The notes under the pieces: generated by a model
Database searches by the model: none
Told to the model about the DNA's origin: nothing
The model's input: the letters and a program-made list of their open reading frames with translations, nothing else
Assembly (NCBI RefSeq): GCF_001612765.1
Contig: NZ_BDBB01000061.1
Span: forward strand, 1-37,056
DNA from: Nocardia arthritidis NBRC 100137
Lineage (GTDB): Bacteria > Actinomycetota > Actinomycetes > Mycobacteriales > Mycobacteriaceae
Direction: 5' to 3'
Length of the DNA stretch: 37,056 nt
Made by a program: the position numbers and the translations under genes
Shown here: positions 14,235-22,690 of the stretch, in pieces
Layout of the letters: the number at the start of each line of letters is the position of its first letter
How positions within the stretch are numbered: position 1 is the first letter of the stretch

Positions 14235-14989
14235 CGGGGGGTGACGCGGGCGATCGCCCGGCAGTCGGCGCCGACCGCGAACCAGACATCCAGGCTGGAG
14301 TCGGTGCACCGGGCGACGAGCTCGACGTCCTCGCCCGACCGCACCGGCTTGCCGTACTCGACCACCACACGGTGCGGACCGGACCTGAGGTCGGCGTGAT
14401 CGGCGAGCACTTCCTCGAGCGCGGTGAGGTAGACCGCGTTGTTCATATGGTCGAGCAGATCGATGTCGGTGACTCGCAGCGGAAAACGCCGGATCTCGAC
14501 GCCGGGCTCCCCCGCCGCGGGCATGGAGTCGGTGAGTTCGGCTTTCCAGCGCAGCCGATGCTCGGTCGTGCAGGCCAGCATGGGTGCGAGGAACCGGTCG
14601 CTCATCCGGGCGGGAACCCCCGATTCGGTGCCGAAATGGATCAGGAAGCTCTCGGTCTCCACCAGCCCGCCCGCGCTGCCGCAGATCTGGACCCGCATCG
14701 TGCACCACCGGGTGGATGTCGCCGAGGGCCAGCGCCGCAGGGTCGCCCACTCACCGAACGCGAGCGGCTTCAGCGCGTCGACCACCGTCCGGCGGATCAC
14801 CCACAGCCGATGGATGTCGCCGTCCTCCAGGACATCGAGATGGTCGTAGCCGACGTCCTGCAGGTAGCGCGCGACACCGTCGAGCCGCAGCCGCTGGTCG
14901 CGGTCGGTGTCGGCGAGACGCACCTGCCATCCCGTCTCGAACGGAGTCAGGACGGCCGGCGGTTCCGGCAGCACGCTGGGAATGACCAT
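14231..14989 (-). CDS. Acyl-ACP thioesterase family protein
   Basis: The 252-residue protein resembles actinobacterial acyl-ACP thioesterases built of two hotdog halves, which release fatty acids from acyl carrier protein. The first half has VRLADTDRDQRLRLDGVARYLQDVGYDHL, with the D-x-D-x-x-x-R-L block and central helix. The second has LRVTDIDLLDHMNNAVYLTALEEVL, the equivalent helix with the D-x-N-x-H-x-N-N-like site written here as DIDLLDHMNN. ATG 14989 is used; an in-frame GTG at 15016 would add nine residues, and neither has a strong ribosome site. The stop shares the palindrome CTAG with the stop of the mannitol dehydrogenase gene. Related genes often sit near lipid genes; here a link to the WS/DGAT and acyl-CoA synthetase 5 kb away is only suggestive. 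Confidence 0.87.
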   Translation of the reverse strand: MVIPSVLPEPPAVLTPFETGWQVRLADTDRDQRLRLDGVARYLQDVGYDHLDVLEDGDIHRLWVIRRTVVDALKPLAFGEWATLRRWPSATSTRWCTMRVQICGSAGGLVETESFLIHFGTESGVPARMSDRFLAPMLACTTEHRLRWKAELTDSMPAAGEPGVEIRRFPLRVTDIDLLDHMNNAVYLTALEEVLADHADLRSGPHRVVVEYGKPVRSGEDVELVARCTDSSLDVWFAVGADCRAIARVTPR

Positions 14990-15131
14990 AAGCGGATGAT
15001 GCCAGCCATTTGCCACTAACGCACCGCTACGCGCGGATTGTCATCGACCCGAGAAGATAAGGTCTCCCATTAGGCAACTTTACCCGAGGCGTGCTGCCGA
15101 AATTGATCGCTAATAGTTAGCCATCTGCTCT

Positions 15132-16547
15132 CTATTTCTTGCGGTCCCGCTTCTCCCGCACCCGCACCGAGATGCGCACCGGCGAGCCGTCGAAGCCGAA
15201 CTCCTCGCGCAATCTGCGTTCCAGGAAGCGGCGGTAGCCGGCTTCCAGGAAGCCGGTGGTGAACAGCACGAACGTGGGCGGCCGGGTGGTCGCCTGGGTG
15301 GCGAACAGCACGCGGGGCAGCCTGCCGCCGCGCATCGGCGGCGGGGTCGCGGCGATCACTTCCTTCAGCCAGGTGTTGAGCCTGCCCGTCGAGATGCGCT
15401 TGTCCCAGGACTCGAGCGCGGTCTCCATGGCGGGCACCAGCTTCTGCACCGCGCGGCCGGTGTGCGCGGAGATGTTCACCCGCTGCGCCCACGGCACCCG
15501 GACCAGATCGCGGTCGACCTCGCGGTCCAGTTGCAGACGGCGATCCTCGTCGACCAGGTCCCACTTGTTGAACGCCAGCACCAGCGCCCGCCCGGAATCG
15601 GCGACCATGCTGATCACCCGCAGATCCTGCTCGGTGATCGGCTGCGAGGCGTCGATCAGCATGATCGCCACCTCCGACGCCTCCAGCGCCGACTTGGTGC
15701 GCAGCGAGGCGTAGAACTCGGTGCCGCTGGCATTGCTCACCTTGCGGCGCAGTCCGGCGGTGTCGATGAATTTCCAGATCTTGCCGCCCAACTCGACGAG
15801 GGAGTCCACCGGGTCGACCGTGGTGCCCGCGACATCGTGCACCACCGAACGCTCGTCGCCCGCCAGCTTGTTCAGCAGGCTCGACTTGCCGACGTTCGGC
15901 TTGCCGACCAGCGCCACACGACGCGGGCCGACGCCCCCGGTCCCCTCGCGCGGCGTCTCGGGGAGCACCGCGAGCACGTCGTCGAGCAGGTCGCCGGTGC
16001 CGCGGCCGTGCGCGGCGCTGACCATGCGCGGCTCGCCGAGCCCGAGCGACCACAGCGCCGCCGCTTCCGCTTCCACCCGCTGGTCGTCGACCTTGTTGGC
16101 GACCAGGATGACCGGGACGGCGGAGCGGCGCAGTTTCCGCACCGCGGCTTCGTCGGTCGCGGTGGCGCCCACCACCGCGTCGACAACGAGCAGGATCGCG
16201 TCGGCGGTCTGCATGGCCAGTTCGGCCTGGCGGGCCACCGATTGCTGCAGTCCCTTCGCGTCGGGCTCCCAGCCGCCGGTGTCCTGAACGAGAAAACGGC
16301 GACCCGCCCAATTCGCCTCGTAGGACACGCGGTCGCGCGTCACGCCCGGAATGTCCTCCACGACCGCCTCGCGGCGGCCGAGAATCCGGTTCACCAGCGT
16401 CGATTTGCCCACGTTCGGGCGGCCGACCACCGCCAGCGTCGGCATCGCGACGTGCGCTCGGTCCTCGAATTCGCCCTCGAGTTCGGCCAGTTCCCAGTCG
16501 GCCTCGTCGCTCCAGACGCCGTCGCCGGCGAGCACGTCCTCGTTCAT
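15132..16547 (-). CDS. der: Ribosome biogenesis GTPase Der (EngA)
   Basis: Der acts in assembly of the 50S ribosomal subunit and is usually essential. The 471-residue protein has the two tandem GTPase domains that define the family. G1 has GRPNVGKS (42-49) with DTGG (89-92) and NKVD. G2 has GKPNVGKSS, DTAGLRRK and NKWD. A C-terminal KH-like domain (TGRLNTWLKEVIAATPPPMRGG onward) follows, ending in a basic tail REKRDRKK. The N-terminal acidic extension of about 35 residues is usual in actinobacteria. ATG 16547 overlaps the cmk stop (ATGA) and has a GGAGGTGA ribosome site. It is the last gene of the parA-scpAB-rluB-cmk-der run. Confidence 0.97.
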   Translation of the reverse strand: MNEDVLAGDGVWSDEADWELAELEGEFEDRAHVAMPTLAVVGRPNVGKSTLVNRILGRREAVVEDIPGVTRDRVSYEANWAGRRFLVQDTGGWEPDAKGLQQSVARQAELAMQTADAILLVVDAVVGATATDEAAVRKLRRSAVPVILVANKVDDQRVEAEAAALWSLGLGEPRMVSAAHGRGTGDLLDDVLAVLPETPREGTGGVGPRRVALVGKPNVGKSSLLNKLAGDERSVVHDVAGTTVDPVDSLVELGGKIWKFIDTAGLRRKVSNASGTEFYASLRTKSALEASEVAIMLIDASQPITEQDLRVISMVADSGRALVLAFNKWDLVDEDRRLQLDREVDRDLVRVPWAQRVNISAHTGRAVQKLVPAMETALESWDKRISTGRLNTWLKEVIAATPPPMRGGRLPRVLFATQATTRPPTFVLFTTGFLEAGYRRFLERRLREEFGFDGSPVRISVRVREKRDRKK

Positions 16548-17290
16548 CGGTCACCTCCGGTCCGGTACGCCGAGAGCTGCTGCGCGACAACGCGATACAG
16601 CTCGTCGATGACCTCGTCCATGGAAAGTTCGCTGGTGTCGACGGCCACCGCGTCCTCGGCCGGGCGCAGCGGGGACACCTTGCGGGTCGAGTCGAGGGTG
16701 TCGCGACGCTGCACGTCGGCGAGAACAGCCGCGTAGTCGTCGCCCCGGCCCTCGGCGATGTTCTGCTGATTGCGCCGGTGTGCCCGCGCCTCGGCGGACG
16801 CGGTCAAGTAGATCTTGGCGTCCGCGGCGGGCAGCACGACGGTGCCGATGTCACGACCTTCGACCACGATCCGTCCCGCGGCCGACGTGATGTCGCGCTG
16901 CATGGCGACGAGCAGCTCACGCACCTCGGGCACCGCGGACACCGCGGAAACGGCCTTGGTGACGGCGTCGCCGCGAATCTCCGAGCGCACGTCCTCGCCG
17001 TCGAGCTCGATCACCTCGCGGCTGGGATCGGTGCCGATGGACAGCGGCAGCTCCTTGACCGCGGCGGCGATGGCGGCGGTGTCGGTCAGTTCGATGCCCG
17101 CGCGCAGCACGCGCAGCGTCGCCACCCGGTACATCGCGCCGGTGTCGAGGTAGCGGGCGCCGAGGCGGGTGGCCAGGCGGCGCGAGACGCTCGACTTCCC
17201 GGTGCCCGACGGCCCGTCCATGGCGACCACCAGCGGGCTCGGGCCGGCCAGCCGCGCCGGCGCCTGCACCGGGATCTCCACACCGTTCAC
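16544..17290 (-). CDS. cmk: Cytidylate kinase
   Basis: The enzyme phosphorylates CMP and dCMP with ATP in pyrimidine nucleotide synthesis. The 248 residues include the P-loop GPSGTGKSS (26-34), DTGAMYR (49-55), the CMP-binding insert (LDGEDVRSEIRG), GRDIGTVVLPAADAKIYLTAS and the lid RRDTLDSTRKVSPLRPAEDA. The start is GTG 17290, whose GTGA overlaps the rluB stop by four nt. The stop overlaps the der start in the same way. Both overlaps imply coupled translation. Confidence 0.97.
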   Translation of the reverse strand: MNGVEIPVQAPARLAGPSPLVVAMDGPSGTGKSSVSRRLATRLGARYLDTGAMYRVATLRVLRAGIELTDTAAIAAAVKELPLSIGTDPSREVIELDGEDVRSEIRGDAVTKAVSAVSAVPEVRELLVAMQRDITSAAGRIVVEGRDIGTVVLPAADAKIYLTASAEARAHRRNQQNIAEGRGDDYAAVLADVQRRDTLDSTRKVSPLRPAEDAVAVDTSELSMDEVIDELYRVVAQQLSAYRTGGDR

Positions 17291-18366
17291 AACGACACCG
17301 CCTCGTAGAGTTTGCCGATCTCATCGCGGCCGAGCACCCGCAGCGTGCCGGGCCGTTGGTCGCCCAGCGCGACCGGGCCGATATGCGTGCGGACCAGCCG
17401 GACTACCGGATGGCCCACCGCGTCGAGCAGGCGGCGCACGATGTGCTTGCGCCCCTCGTGCAACACGATCTTCACCAGGGAACGTCCCTCCCCCAGCTCG
17501 AGCACCTGGAAGCGGTCTACCTTCGCGGGACCGTCCTCCAGCTCGACGCCTTCCTTCAACCGCTTGCCGACCGCGCGGTTGTTCACCTCACCCTGCACCG
17601 TGGCCAGGTAGGTCTTGGAGACCTCGAAGGACGGGTGCATGAGCCGGTGCGCCAGATCGCCGTCGTTGGTGAGCAGCAGCAGGCCCTCGGTGTCGGCATC
17701 CAGCCTTCCGACATGGAAAAGGCGCTGACCAGCGGCGATCCGCTCCGCCACGATGTCGCCGACGCAGGGGCGCCCCAAATCGTCGGACATGGTGGACTGC
17801 CAGCCCTTGGGCTTGTTCAGCGCGACGTGCACCAGTTCCTCGCGCACCACCACGCGGGTGCCGTCGACGCGCACCACGGCGTGCTGCGGGTCGATGCGCA
17901 GGCCCTGCTCGCGCACGATCATGCCGTCGACCTCGACGCGGCCCTGCGCGATCATCTCCTCGGCGGCCCGCCTCGAAGCGACGCCCGCCTTGGCGAGGAC
18001 CTTTTGCAACCGCTCCCCCTCGCCCCAGGGGAGTTTGGCATGACCGCCGGACGCGTCTGGCTCCACGTTCTGGTGGCGCGCGGGCTTGGCGTTGCTCAGC
18101 AGCGGCGGCGCCGTGACCTGCCGCTGCGGCTTGGGCTTCTTCTTGCCGCCCGGGGCCGGGTGTCGCTGCGGGCTCGGCGCCTGTGCCGATCCGCGCTGGG
18201 CTGATCCGCGGCCCGCGCCTGCCTGCTGGGCGCCACGGGCGCTCGTGCCCCGTTGGGCCGAACGAGCGTCGCGCGAACCCGAGTTGCGGCTCGAGCCGCC
18301 CCGTTCGGGCTGTGCGCCGCGTTTCCTACGATCCGGTGTGCCATCTCGGCGAGCGGGCGTATTCAT
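17287..18366 (-). CDS. 23S rRNA pseudouridine synthase, RluB/RsuA family
   Basis: The enzyme converts a uridine in ribosomal RNA, probably in 23S rRNA, to pseudouridine. The 359-residue protein begins with about 110 residues of low-complexity Arg/Gly/Gln/Ser sequence (GSSRNSGSRDARSAQRG and GKKKPKPQRQ are typical), probably disordered and RNA-binding. An S4 domain follows (118-165, ERLQKVLAKAGVASRRAAEEM), then the catalytic domain. The active-site block GRLDADTEGLLLLTNDG (220-236) includes catalytic Asp223, and HEGRKHIVRRLLDAVGHPV follows later. The C-terminus TLRVLGRDEIGKLYEAV is usual. ATG 18366 starts nine nt after the scpB stop with an AGGA site. Family members RluB, RluE, RluF and RsuA differ in target; position in the scpAB operon favours the RluB-like group. 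Confidence 0.94.
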   Translation of the reverse strand: MNTPARRDGTPDRRKRGAQPERGGSSRNSGSRDARSAQRGTSARGAQQAGAGRGSAQRGSAQAPSPQRHPAPGGKKKPKPQRQVTAPPLLSNAKPARHQNVEPDASGGHAKLPWGEGERLQKVLAKAGVASRRAAEEMIAQGRVEVDGMIVREQGLRIDPQHAVVRVDGTRVVVREELVHVALNKPKGWQSTMSDDLGRPCVGDIVAERIAAGQRLFHVGRLDADTEGLLLLTNDGDLAHRLMHPSFEVSKTYLATVQGEVNNRAVGKRLKEGVELEDGPAKVDRFQVLELGEGRSLVKIVLHEGRKHIVRRLLDAVGHPVVRLVRTHIGPVALGDQRPGTLRVLGRDEIGKLYEAVSL

Positions 18367-18375
18367 GATGTCCTG

Positions 18376-19032
18376 TCACTCTGCGGTACCGAGGTCCAAA
18401 TCGGCCTCGGCGGGTTTCCTCGACCTGGTGTAACGGGGGTCCGTCTCCAGGCTCTCGTTGATCTCATCGATCAGGTCGACGCCCGGAAGCAGGGGCGCCA
18501 GTGGCGGCAGGTCGCTCAGCGAAGCGAGTCCGATCCGTTCCAGGAACAGCTCGGTGGTGCGGTACAGCGTGCCGTTGGTCTCCGGGTCGACGCCCGCCTC
18601 GGCGATCAAGCCCCTGGCCAGCAGGGTGCGCATCACCCCGTCGACGTTCACGCCACGCACCGCGCTGACCCTGGTCCTGGTCACCGGCTGACGGTATGCC
18701 ACCACCGCCAATGTTTCCAACGCCGCCCGGGTCAGTTTCGATCGGGAGCCGTCGAGCAGCATCCGTTCCACATACGGCGCGTACTCGCTGCGAGTATAGA
18801 AGCGCCAGCCGTCACCGACGAAACGCAGATCTATCCCGCTGGACCGCGCCGACAGCTCGGCGGACATCGCACGCAGGGTGTGCTCGACCCGCTCCGGGCT
18901 GTCGCCGAGGGCGTCCGCGAGCTGGTCCACCGGCGCGGGAGCGTCGACGACCAGCAACATGGCCTCCAGCGCCGAACGCAGATCGGCGTCCTCCAGCGGC
19001 TCGGGGGTGAGTTCCACCACTGTCTCACTCAC
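18376..19032 (-). CDS. scpB: Segregation and condensation protein B
   Basis: ScpB is the winged-helix (kite) subunit that binds ScpA and SMC to compact and separate chromosomes. The 218 residues contain the first winged helix (LRSALEAMLLVVDAPAPVDQLADALG, about 18-45) and the second (LTRAALETLAVVAYRQPVTRTRVSAVRGVNVDGVMRTLLARGLI). The strongly conserved AYRQPVTR, RGV and RGLI blocks are all present. GTG 19032 starts 12 nt after the scpA stop, with GAGGG as ribosome site. The long C-terminal tail rich in Glu and Asp is typical of actinobacteria. Confidence 0.96.
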   Translation of the reverse strand: MSETVVELTPEPLEDADLRSALEAMLLVVDAPAPVDQLADALGDSPERVEHTLRAMSAELSARSSGIDLRFVGDGWRFYTRSEYAPYVERMLLDGSRSKLTRAALETLAVVAYRQPVTRTRVSAVRGVNVDGVMRTLLARGLIAEAGVDPETNGTLYRTTELFLERIGLASLSDLPPLAPLLPGVDLIDEINESLETDPRYTRSRKPAEADLDLGTAE

Positions 19033-19044
19033 GGCTGCCCTCGC

Positions 19045-20358
19045 TCACCCGTAGTCCTCCTCGATCGTCACGGTGTCCGTCTGTTGCGCGGCCTCGTCGC
19101 CGATCCAGCTGACCGCCAAGGGACCGAGCGGATCGGGCTGGTCGAACTCGATCGTCTTGCCGCGATACAGCTCGAGCAACGCCAGGAAGCGGGCGACGAT
19201 CTGCACCGGGAGCTCGCAGTCCGCGACCAGCTCGCCGAAGGAGGTCCACGCACCCGCCCCACGCTGTTTGAGCCGCTCCAGCACCAGTGCCGCCTGCTCG
19301 GCCACCGAAATCGCGTGCGTGTGCAAGTGGTCGAGCCCGACCTTGGGTACCGGACGGGGCCGGAAGGCCGCCGCGGCGATCTCGGCGAACTCGGCCGCCC
19401 CGACACCCAGCCTAACCTCGGGCAGCAGGCCGGCGTAGCGCTCCTCCAGCCCGACCGCGCGCGGATAACGGCGCAGCGCGGCCGCCTCCAGCTCACCGAG
19501 CAGTTCGGCGACCTGCTTGAACGCCCGGTATTGCAGCAGCCGGGCGAACAGCAGGTCGCGCGCCTCGAGCAGCTCGAGGTCCTCGGCGTCGGTCATCTCC
19601 CCGGACGGCAACAGCCGTGCCGCCTTCAGATCGAGCAACGTGGCGGCGACGACCAGGAATTCGGTGGTCTGATCCAAAATCTTGTCCGCACGCAACGTGT
19701 TCTGCCGCGCCATGCTCGCGGTCAGCGCCTTGGTGTAGGCGATGAACTCGTCGGTGACCTTGTGCAACGCCACCTCGGTGACGTCCAGCTTGCGCGAGCT
19801 GATCAGGGTCAGCAACAGGTCGAACGGCCCCTCGAAGTTGCTCAGCCGCAGATGGAACCCGGACGCCTGCGGCTCGTCCGCCCGCGCCTCCTTCCCCGGC
19901 CGCGTGTCCGGCTCGGAGCCGGATCCCTCCGACTCACTACGGAGTGTGTCCGCCCCTCGGCCGACCGGCTCAGGCGCGGAGTCCGGCGTGTCCGCGTCGG
20001 CGGCCCGGGCGGCATTCGCCTCGGCGACCTCCCGCGCGACCGCCTCGGTGCGATACGTGCCCGGTTCGTCCGCACTGTCCCGGGAAGGTGGGCCGTCATG
20101 GTCCGGTTCGGGAGCGGTCGGTCCGGCGACGCCCCCGACGACGGCCGGGTTCGGGCGCGCGGGCGCCGCGTCCCGGCCCGCCGCGATGAACGCGGCCGCC
20201 GCGTTACCGAGCGTGGGTGCGTTCCCCGGAGCGTTCGGGTCCAGCCCACCGGCATCGGGCTCGCGGTCGTCCGGTGTGGAGGTCGATCCGGCCGAGGAGG
20301 ACCCCTGGCCGGACGGGTTGTGGTGGGACGCAGACGAGGGGTCGGAGCGGCCGCTCAC
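19045..20358 (-). CDS. scpA: Segregation and condensation protein A with long N-terminal extension
   Basis: ScpA is the kleisin that bridges the SMC heads. From about residue 167 of 437 the protein is a normal ScpA: FHLRLSNFEGPFDLLLTLI, the kleisin start, then DQTTEFLVVAATLLDLKAARLLP and a C-terminal winged helix (FLALLELYRGKTIEFDQPDPLG). Residues 1-166 are Ser/Pro/Gly/Asp/Ala-rich, acidic and probably disordered; the usual family length is about 250-290. GTG 20358 overlaps the parA stop as GTGA, which favours this start. A later start would shorten the tail but lose the coupling. GC-biased third positions continue through the tail, suggesting it is translated. It could bind ParA, encoded next door; that is a guess. 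Confidence 0.9.
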   Translation of the reverse strand: MSGRSDPSSASHHNPSGQGSSSAGSTSTPDDREPDAGGLDPNAPGNAPTLGNAAAAFIAAGRDAAPARPNPAVVGGVAGPTAPEPDHDGPPSRDSADEPGTYRTEAVAREVAEANAARAADADTPDSAPEPVGRGADTLRSESEGSGSEPDTRPGKEARADEPQASGFHLRLSNFEGPFDLLLTLISSRKLDVTEVALHKVTDEFIAYTKALTASMARQNTLRADKILDQTTEFLVVAATLLDLKAARLLPSGEMTDAEDLELLEARDLLFARLLQYRAFKQVAELLGELEAAALRRYPRAVGLEERYAGLLPEVRLGVGAAEFAEIAAAAFRPRPVPKVGLDHLHTHAISVAEQAALVLERLKQRGAGAWTSFGELVADCELPVQIVARFLALLELYRGKTIEFDQPDPLGPLAVSWIGDEAAQQTDTVTIEEDYG

Positions 20359-21329
20359 CGGCCGGATCGGTGGATGACTTCCCGGGCCATCGACCGATAC
20401 GCTTCGGCGCCACTCGATTTCGGCGCCCACGTGGTGATGGGCTCGCCCGCGACACTGGCGTCCGGGAAACGGACGGTGCGCGCGATGGCGGTGTCGTAGA
20501 CCAGCTCACCGAACACCTCGACGACGCGCGCCATGACCTGGCGGGAATGCAGCAGCCGAGAGTCGAACATGGTGACCACTATTCCGTACAGGCTCAGCCG
20601 CGGGTTCAGCCGGTCCCGCACCTTCTCGACGGTGTCGTTGAGCAGCGCGAGCCCGCGCAGCGAGAAGTACTCGCACTCCATCGGGATGATCACGCCGTCC
20701 GAGCAGGCCAGGGCGTTGACCGTGAGCAGGCCCAGCGAAGGCTGGCAGTCGATGAGGATGTAGTCGTAGCGGTTGCGCACCGGCTCCAGCGCGCGGCCGA
20801 GCGATTGCTCCCGGCCCACCTCGTTGACGAGCTGGATCTCCGCGGCGGAGAGGTCGATGTTGCTCGGCAGCAGGTCCATGTTCGGGACACGCGTCTGCAT
20901 CAGCACGTCGTCGATGGACACCTTGGAACCGATGAGCAGGTCGTGCACGGTCGAGTCGAGATCGTGGTGGGCGACGCCGAGACCGGCCGACAGCGCGCCC
21001 TGCGGGTCCAAGTCGACGAGCAGCACGCGGCGACCGTATTCGGCCAGCGCGGCACCGAGATTGATGGTGGAGGTGGTCTTGCCGACCCCACCCTTCTGGT
21101 TGCACATGGCCACGATCAACGCGTCACCGTGCTCGCCGACCGGCGGTGGGTCCGGCACCAGCCGCAACGGTCGTCCGGTCGGGCCGAGCGTCGCGTCCTC
21201 GGGGACCGGCTCGACTCCGTGGCCCCACAGCGTTTCCGCCGCGGCGTCCGAGTACGGACCCGGTCGCGAGCCCGTAAGCGGCTCCGCCCCAGCACCCATC
21301 GGCGGCTCTGCCGCTCCGGCTGTCGTCAC
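20355..21329 (-). CDS. ParA/Soj-family chromosome-partitioning ATPase
   Basis: ParA-type ATPases position DNA or cell-pole complexes by ATP-driven DNA binding. The 324-residue protein has a variable 68-residue head, then the deviant Walker A KGGVGKTT (79-86), the second-lysine motif DLDPQ (106-110), DYILIDCQPSLGLLTVNAL and GIVVTMFDSRLLHSRQVM. It lacks a partner ParB gene and precedes scpA, so it is the second, scpAB-linked ParA of actinobacteria, not the one near the origin. The start is GTG 21329 with AAGGAG nine nt upstream. It probably begins the parA-scpA-scpB-rluB-cmk-der operon. The leader region contains a 7-bp dyad (21362-21383). Confidence 0.94.
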   Translation of the reverse strand: MTTAGAAEPPMGAGAEPLTGSRPGPYSDAAAETLWGHGVEPVPEDATLGPTGRPLRLVPDPPPVGEHGDALIVAMCNQKGGVGKTTSTINLGAALAEYGRRVLLVDLDPQGALSAGLGVAHHDLDSTVHDLLIGSKVSIDDVLMQTRVPNMDLLPSNIDLSAAEIQLVNEVGREQSLGRALEPVRNRYDYILIDCQPSLGLLTVNALACSDGVIIPMECEYFSLRGLALLNDTVEKVRDRLNPRLSLYGIVVTMFDSRLLHSRQVMARVVEVFGELVYDTAIARTVRFPDASVAGEPITTWAPKSSGAEAYRSMAREVIHRSGR

Positions 21330-21441
21330 GATCCGCTGCTCCTTATACGTTCCTGCCCGTTGCCTCGCCGAGCGTAGCGAGGCCGATCAGGGCCGACCTC
21401 GCTTTCGTGCGGTCCAGCTCTCGATAGACGCTACCGCTTGA

Positions 21442-21457
21442 CGGCACTCGAGTGCCG
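21442..21457. repeat. Perfect 16-bp palindrome upstream of parA
   Basis: CGGCACTCGAGTGCCG is a perfect inverted repeat with no spacer, about 115 nt upstream of the parA start. It could be an operator for the parA-scpAB operon or end transcription from xerD. No second copy was noticed. Confidence 0.5.
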
Positions 21458-21499
21458 CGCCTGCGCGCGGCGTGTTCGTCCGGCGCTGGTCAACGCCAT

Positions 21500-21715
21500 T
21501 GCGCAATTCGTTCATGCTGTCCCAGTCCGCCTCCCCGCGCGCGATCCAGCCGAGTTGCCGGAAGTATTCAAGCGGACGATACCGGGTGTGAGCACAGCCA
21601 GGAACTCCGCGGGCCCGTCCGCGGCGGCGCCGAAGGCGTGCACGACGCCCGGCGCGACCACCGCCAAGCCACCTTTGCCCTGGAAGACGCTGCCATTCAA
21701 CTCAACTCGCGTCAT
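21500..21715 (-). pseudogene. Remnant of a cupin-domain gene (truncated and frameshifted)
   Basis: A short frame from 21715 reads VELNGSVFQGKGGLAVVAPGVVHAFG and then FLAVLTPGIVRL, the look of the second half of a cupin barrel (metal-binding G-x-x-H pattern). It stops soon in nonsense (NTSGNSAGSRAG). If one base is supplied at about 21570-21571, the next frame continues as EYFRQLGWIARGEADWDSMNEL, which looks like a normal cupin C-terminus. The N-terminal half of the barrel is missing because the frame begins 24 nt after the xerD stop. I therefore read it as a dead fragment. The family assignment is from pattern only. Confidence 0.6.
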
Positions 21716-21739
21716 GGTGAGCCGCGAAACGCGAATACC

Positions 21740-22684
21740 TCACCGAGCGCGGGGGTGTGCGGTAGCCCAGACTTCGCGCAAGGTATTGACCGTGACCAGG
21801 GTGTAGATCTGAGTCGTGGTCACGGAGGCGTGGCCGAGCAGTTCCTGCACCACCCTGACGTCGGCGCCGCCGTCGAGCAGATGGGTGGCGAAGGAGTGGC
21901 GCAGCGTGTGCGGCGACACCGCCGCCGCGATGCCCGCACGTTCGGCGGCGGTGTGCAGGACCTGCCAGGCGCTCTGCCGGGACAGCCGGGCGCCGCGGGC
22001 ATTAAGGAAGAGGGCCCCGGCGCTGCCCTTTCCCCGCGCGGCCAGCACAGGCCGTCCCCGGACCAGGTAGCCGTCCACGGCGGCGAGGGCGGGCCGTCCG
22101 ATCGGCACCAGGCGCTGCTTCCCGCCCTTGCCGCGCAGCACGACCGACCGTTCCTCCAGGTCGAGATCGTCGACGTCCAATCCGACCGTTTCCGAGATGC
22201 GGGCGCCGGTGGAATACAGCATTTCCAGCAGCGCGCGGTCGCGCAGGCCGCGCGGGCCGCCATCGACGCCCGCCGCGGGATCTCCCGAGCCACCGCCCGC
22301 CGCCTCCAGCAATCGCAGCACCTGGTCGTAGGGCAGCGCCTTGGGTAACCTGCGCCCCGGCGCGGGCGGCTTCACCGCGTGCGCCACGTCGGTGTCGGTC
22401 AGCCCCTCCGCGGCGGCGAAGCGATGCCAGCCGCGCACCGCGATCAGCGCGCGGGCCACCGAACTCGCCGCAAGCGGCGGGTGTCCTCGACCGCCCGAGC
22501 GCAGCGCCATGGTGAACTCTGCGACATCGGACTCGGCGACCCGGTCGAGCGAGCGGATGCCACGCCCGGACAGGAAATCCAGATAGCGACCGAGGTCACG
22601 CCGGTAGGCGCCCAGTGTGTTGGGCGCGACGCCGCGCTCGACGGCGAGGTGGTCGAGATAGGCGTCGAGCTCGCGACCGAGCAC
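21740..22684 (-). CDS. xerD: Site-specific tyrosine recombinase XerD
   Basis: XerD works with XerC at the dif site to resolve chromosome dimers before division. The 314 residues show the SAM-like core-binding N-terminal domain (ELDAYLDHLAVERGVAPNTLGAYRRDL) and the catalytic domain with all key residues: Arg162 (STGARISE), Lys186 (RGKGGKQR), His259 and Arg262 (PHTLRHSFATHLL), His285 (LLGHASVTTTQ) and Tyr294. The tail LREVWATAHPRAR is typical of XerD. GTG 22684 starts six nt after the NUDIX stop. Unlike mobile integrases, its position beside pyrG and parA-scpAB is conserved in the order, so it is the housekeeping enzyme. Confidence 0.95.
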   Translation of the reverse strand: MLGRELDAYLDHLAVERGVAPNTLGAYRRDLGRYLDFLSGRGIRSLDRVAESDVAEFTMALRSGGRGHPPLAASSVARALIAVRGWHRFAAAEGLTDTDVAHAVKPPAPGRRLPKALPYDQVLRLLEAAGGGSGDPAAGVDGGPRGLRDRALLEMLYSTGARISETVGLDVDDLDLEERSVVLRGKGGKQRLVPIGRPALAAVDGYLVRGRPVLAARGKGSAGALFLNARGARLSRQSAWQVLHTAAERAGIAAAVSPHTLRHSFATHLLDGGADVRVVQELLGHASVTTTQIYTLVTVNTLREVWATAHPRAR

Positions 22685-22690
22685 TTCCGG

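Noticed and set aside
15017..15131. The 115-nt gap between the thioesterase and der, checked for a tRNA because it is AT-richer.
   Set aside because: No cloverleaf or GGTTCRA-type T-loop was found; only a 5-bp dyad (15109-15121).
15070..16590. A 506-residue minus-strand frame overlapping der.
   Set aside because: Shifted frame of der; GTPase motifs are only in the 471-residue frame.
18253..20499. A 748-residue plus-strand frame, the longest of the window.
   Set aside because: It lies opposite scpB and scpA, which have clear motifs, ribosome sites and operon spacing.
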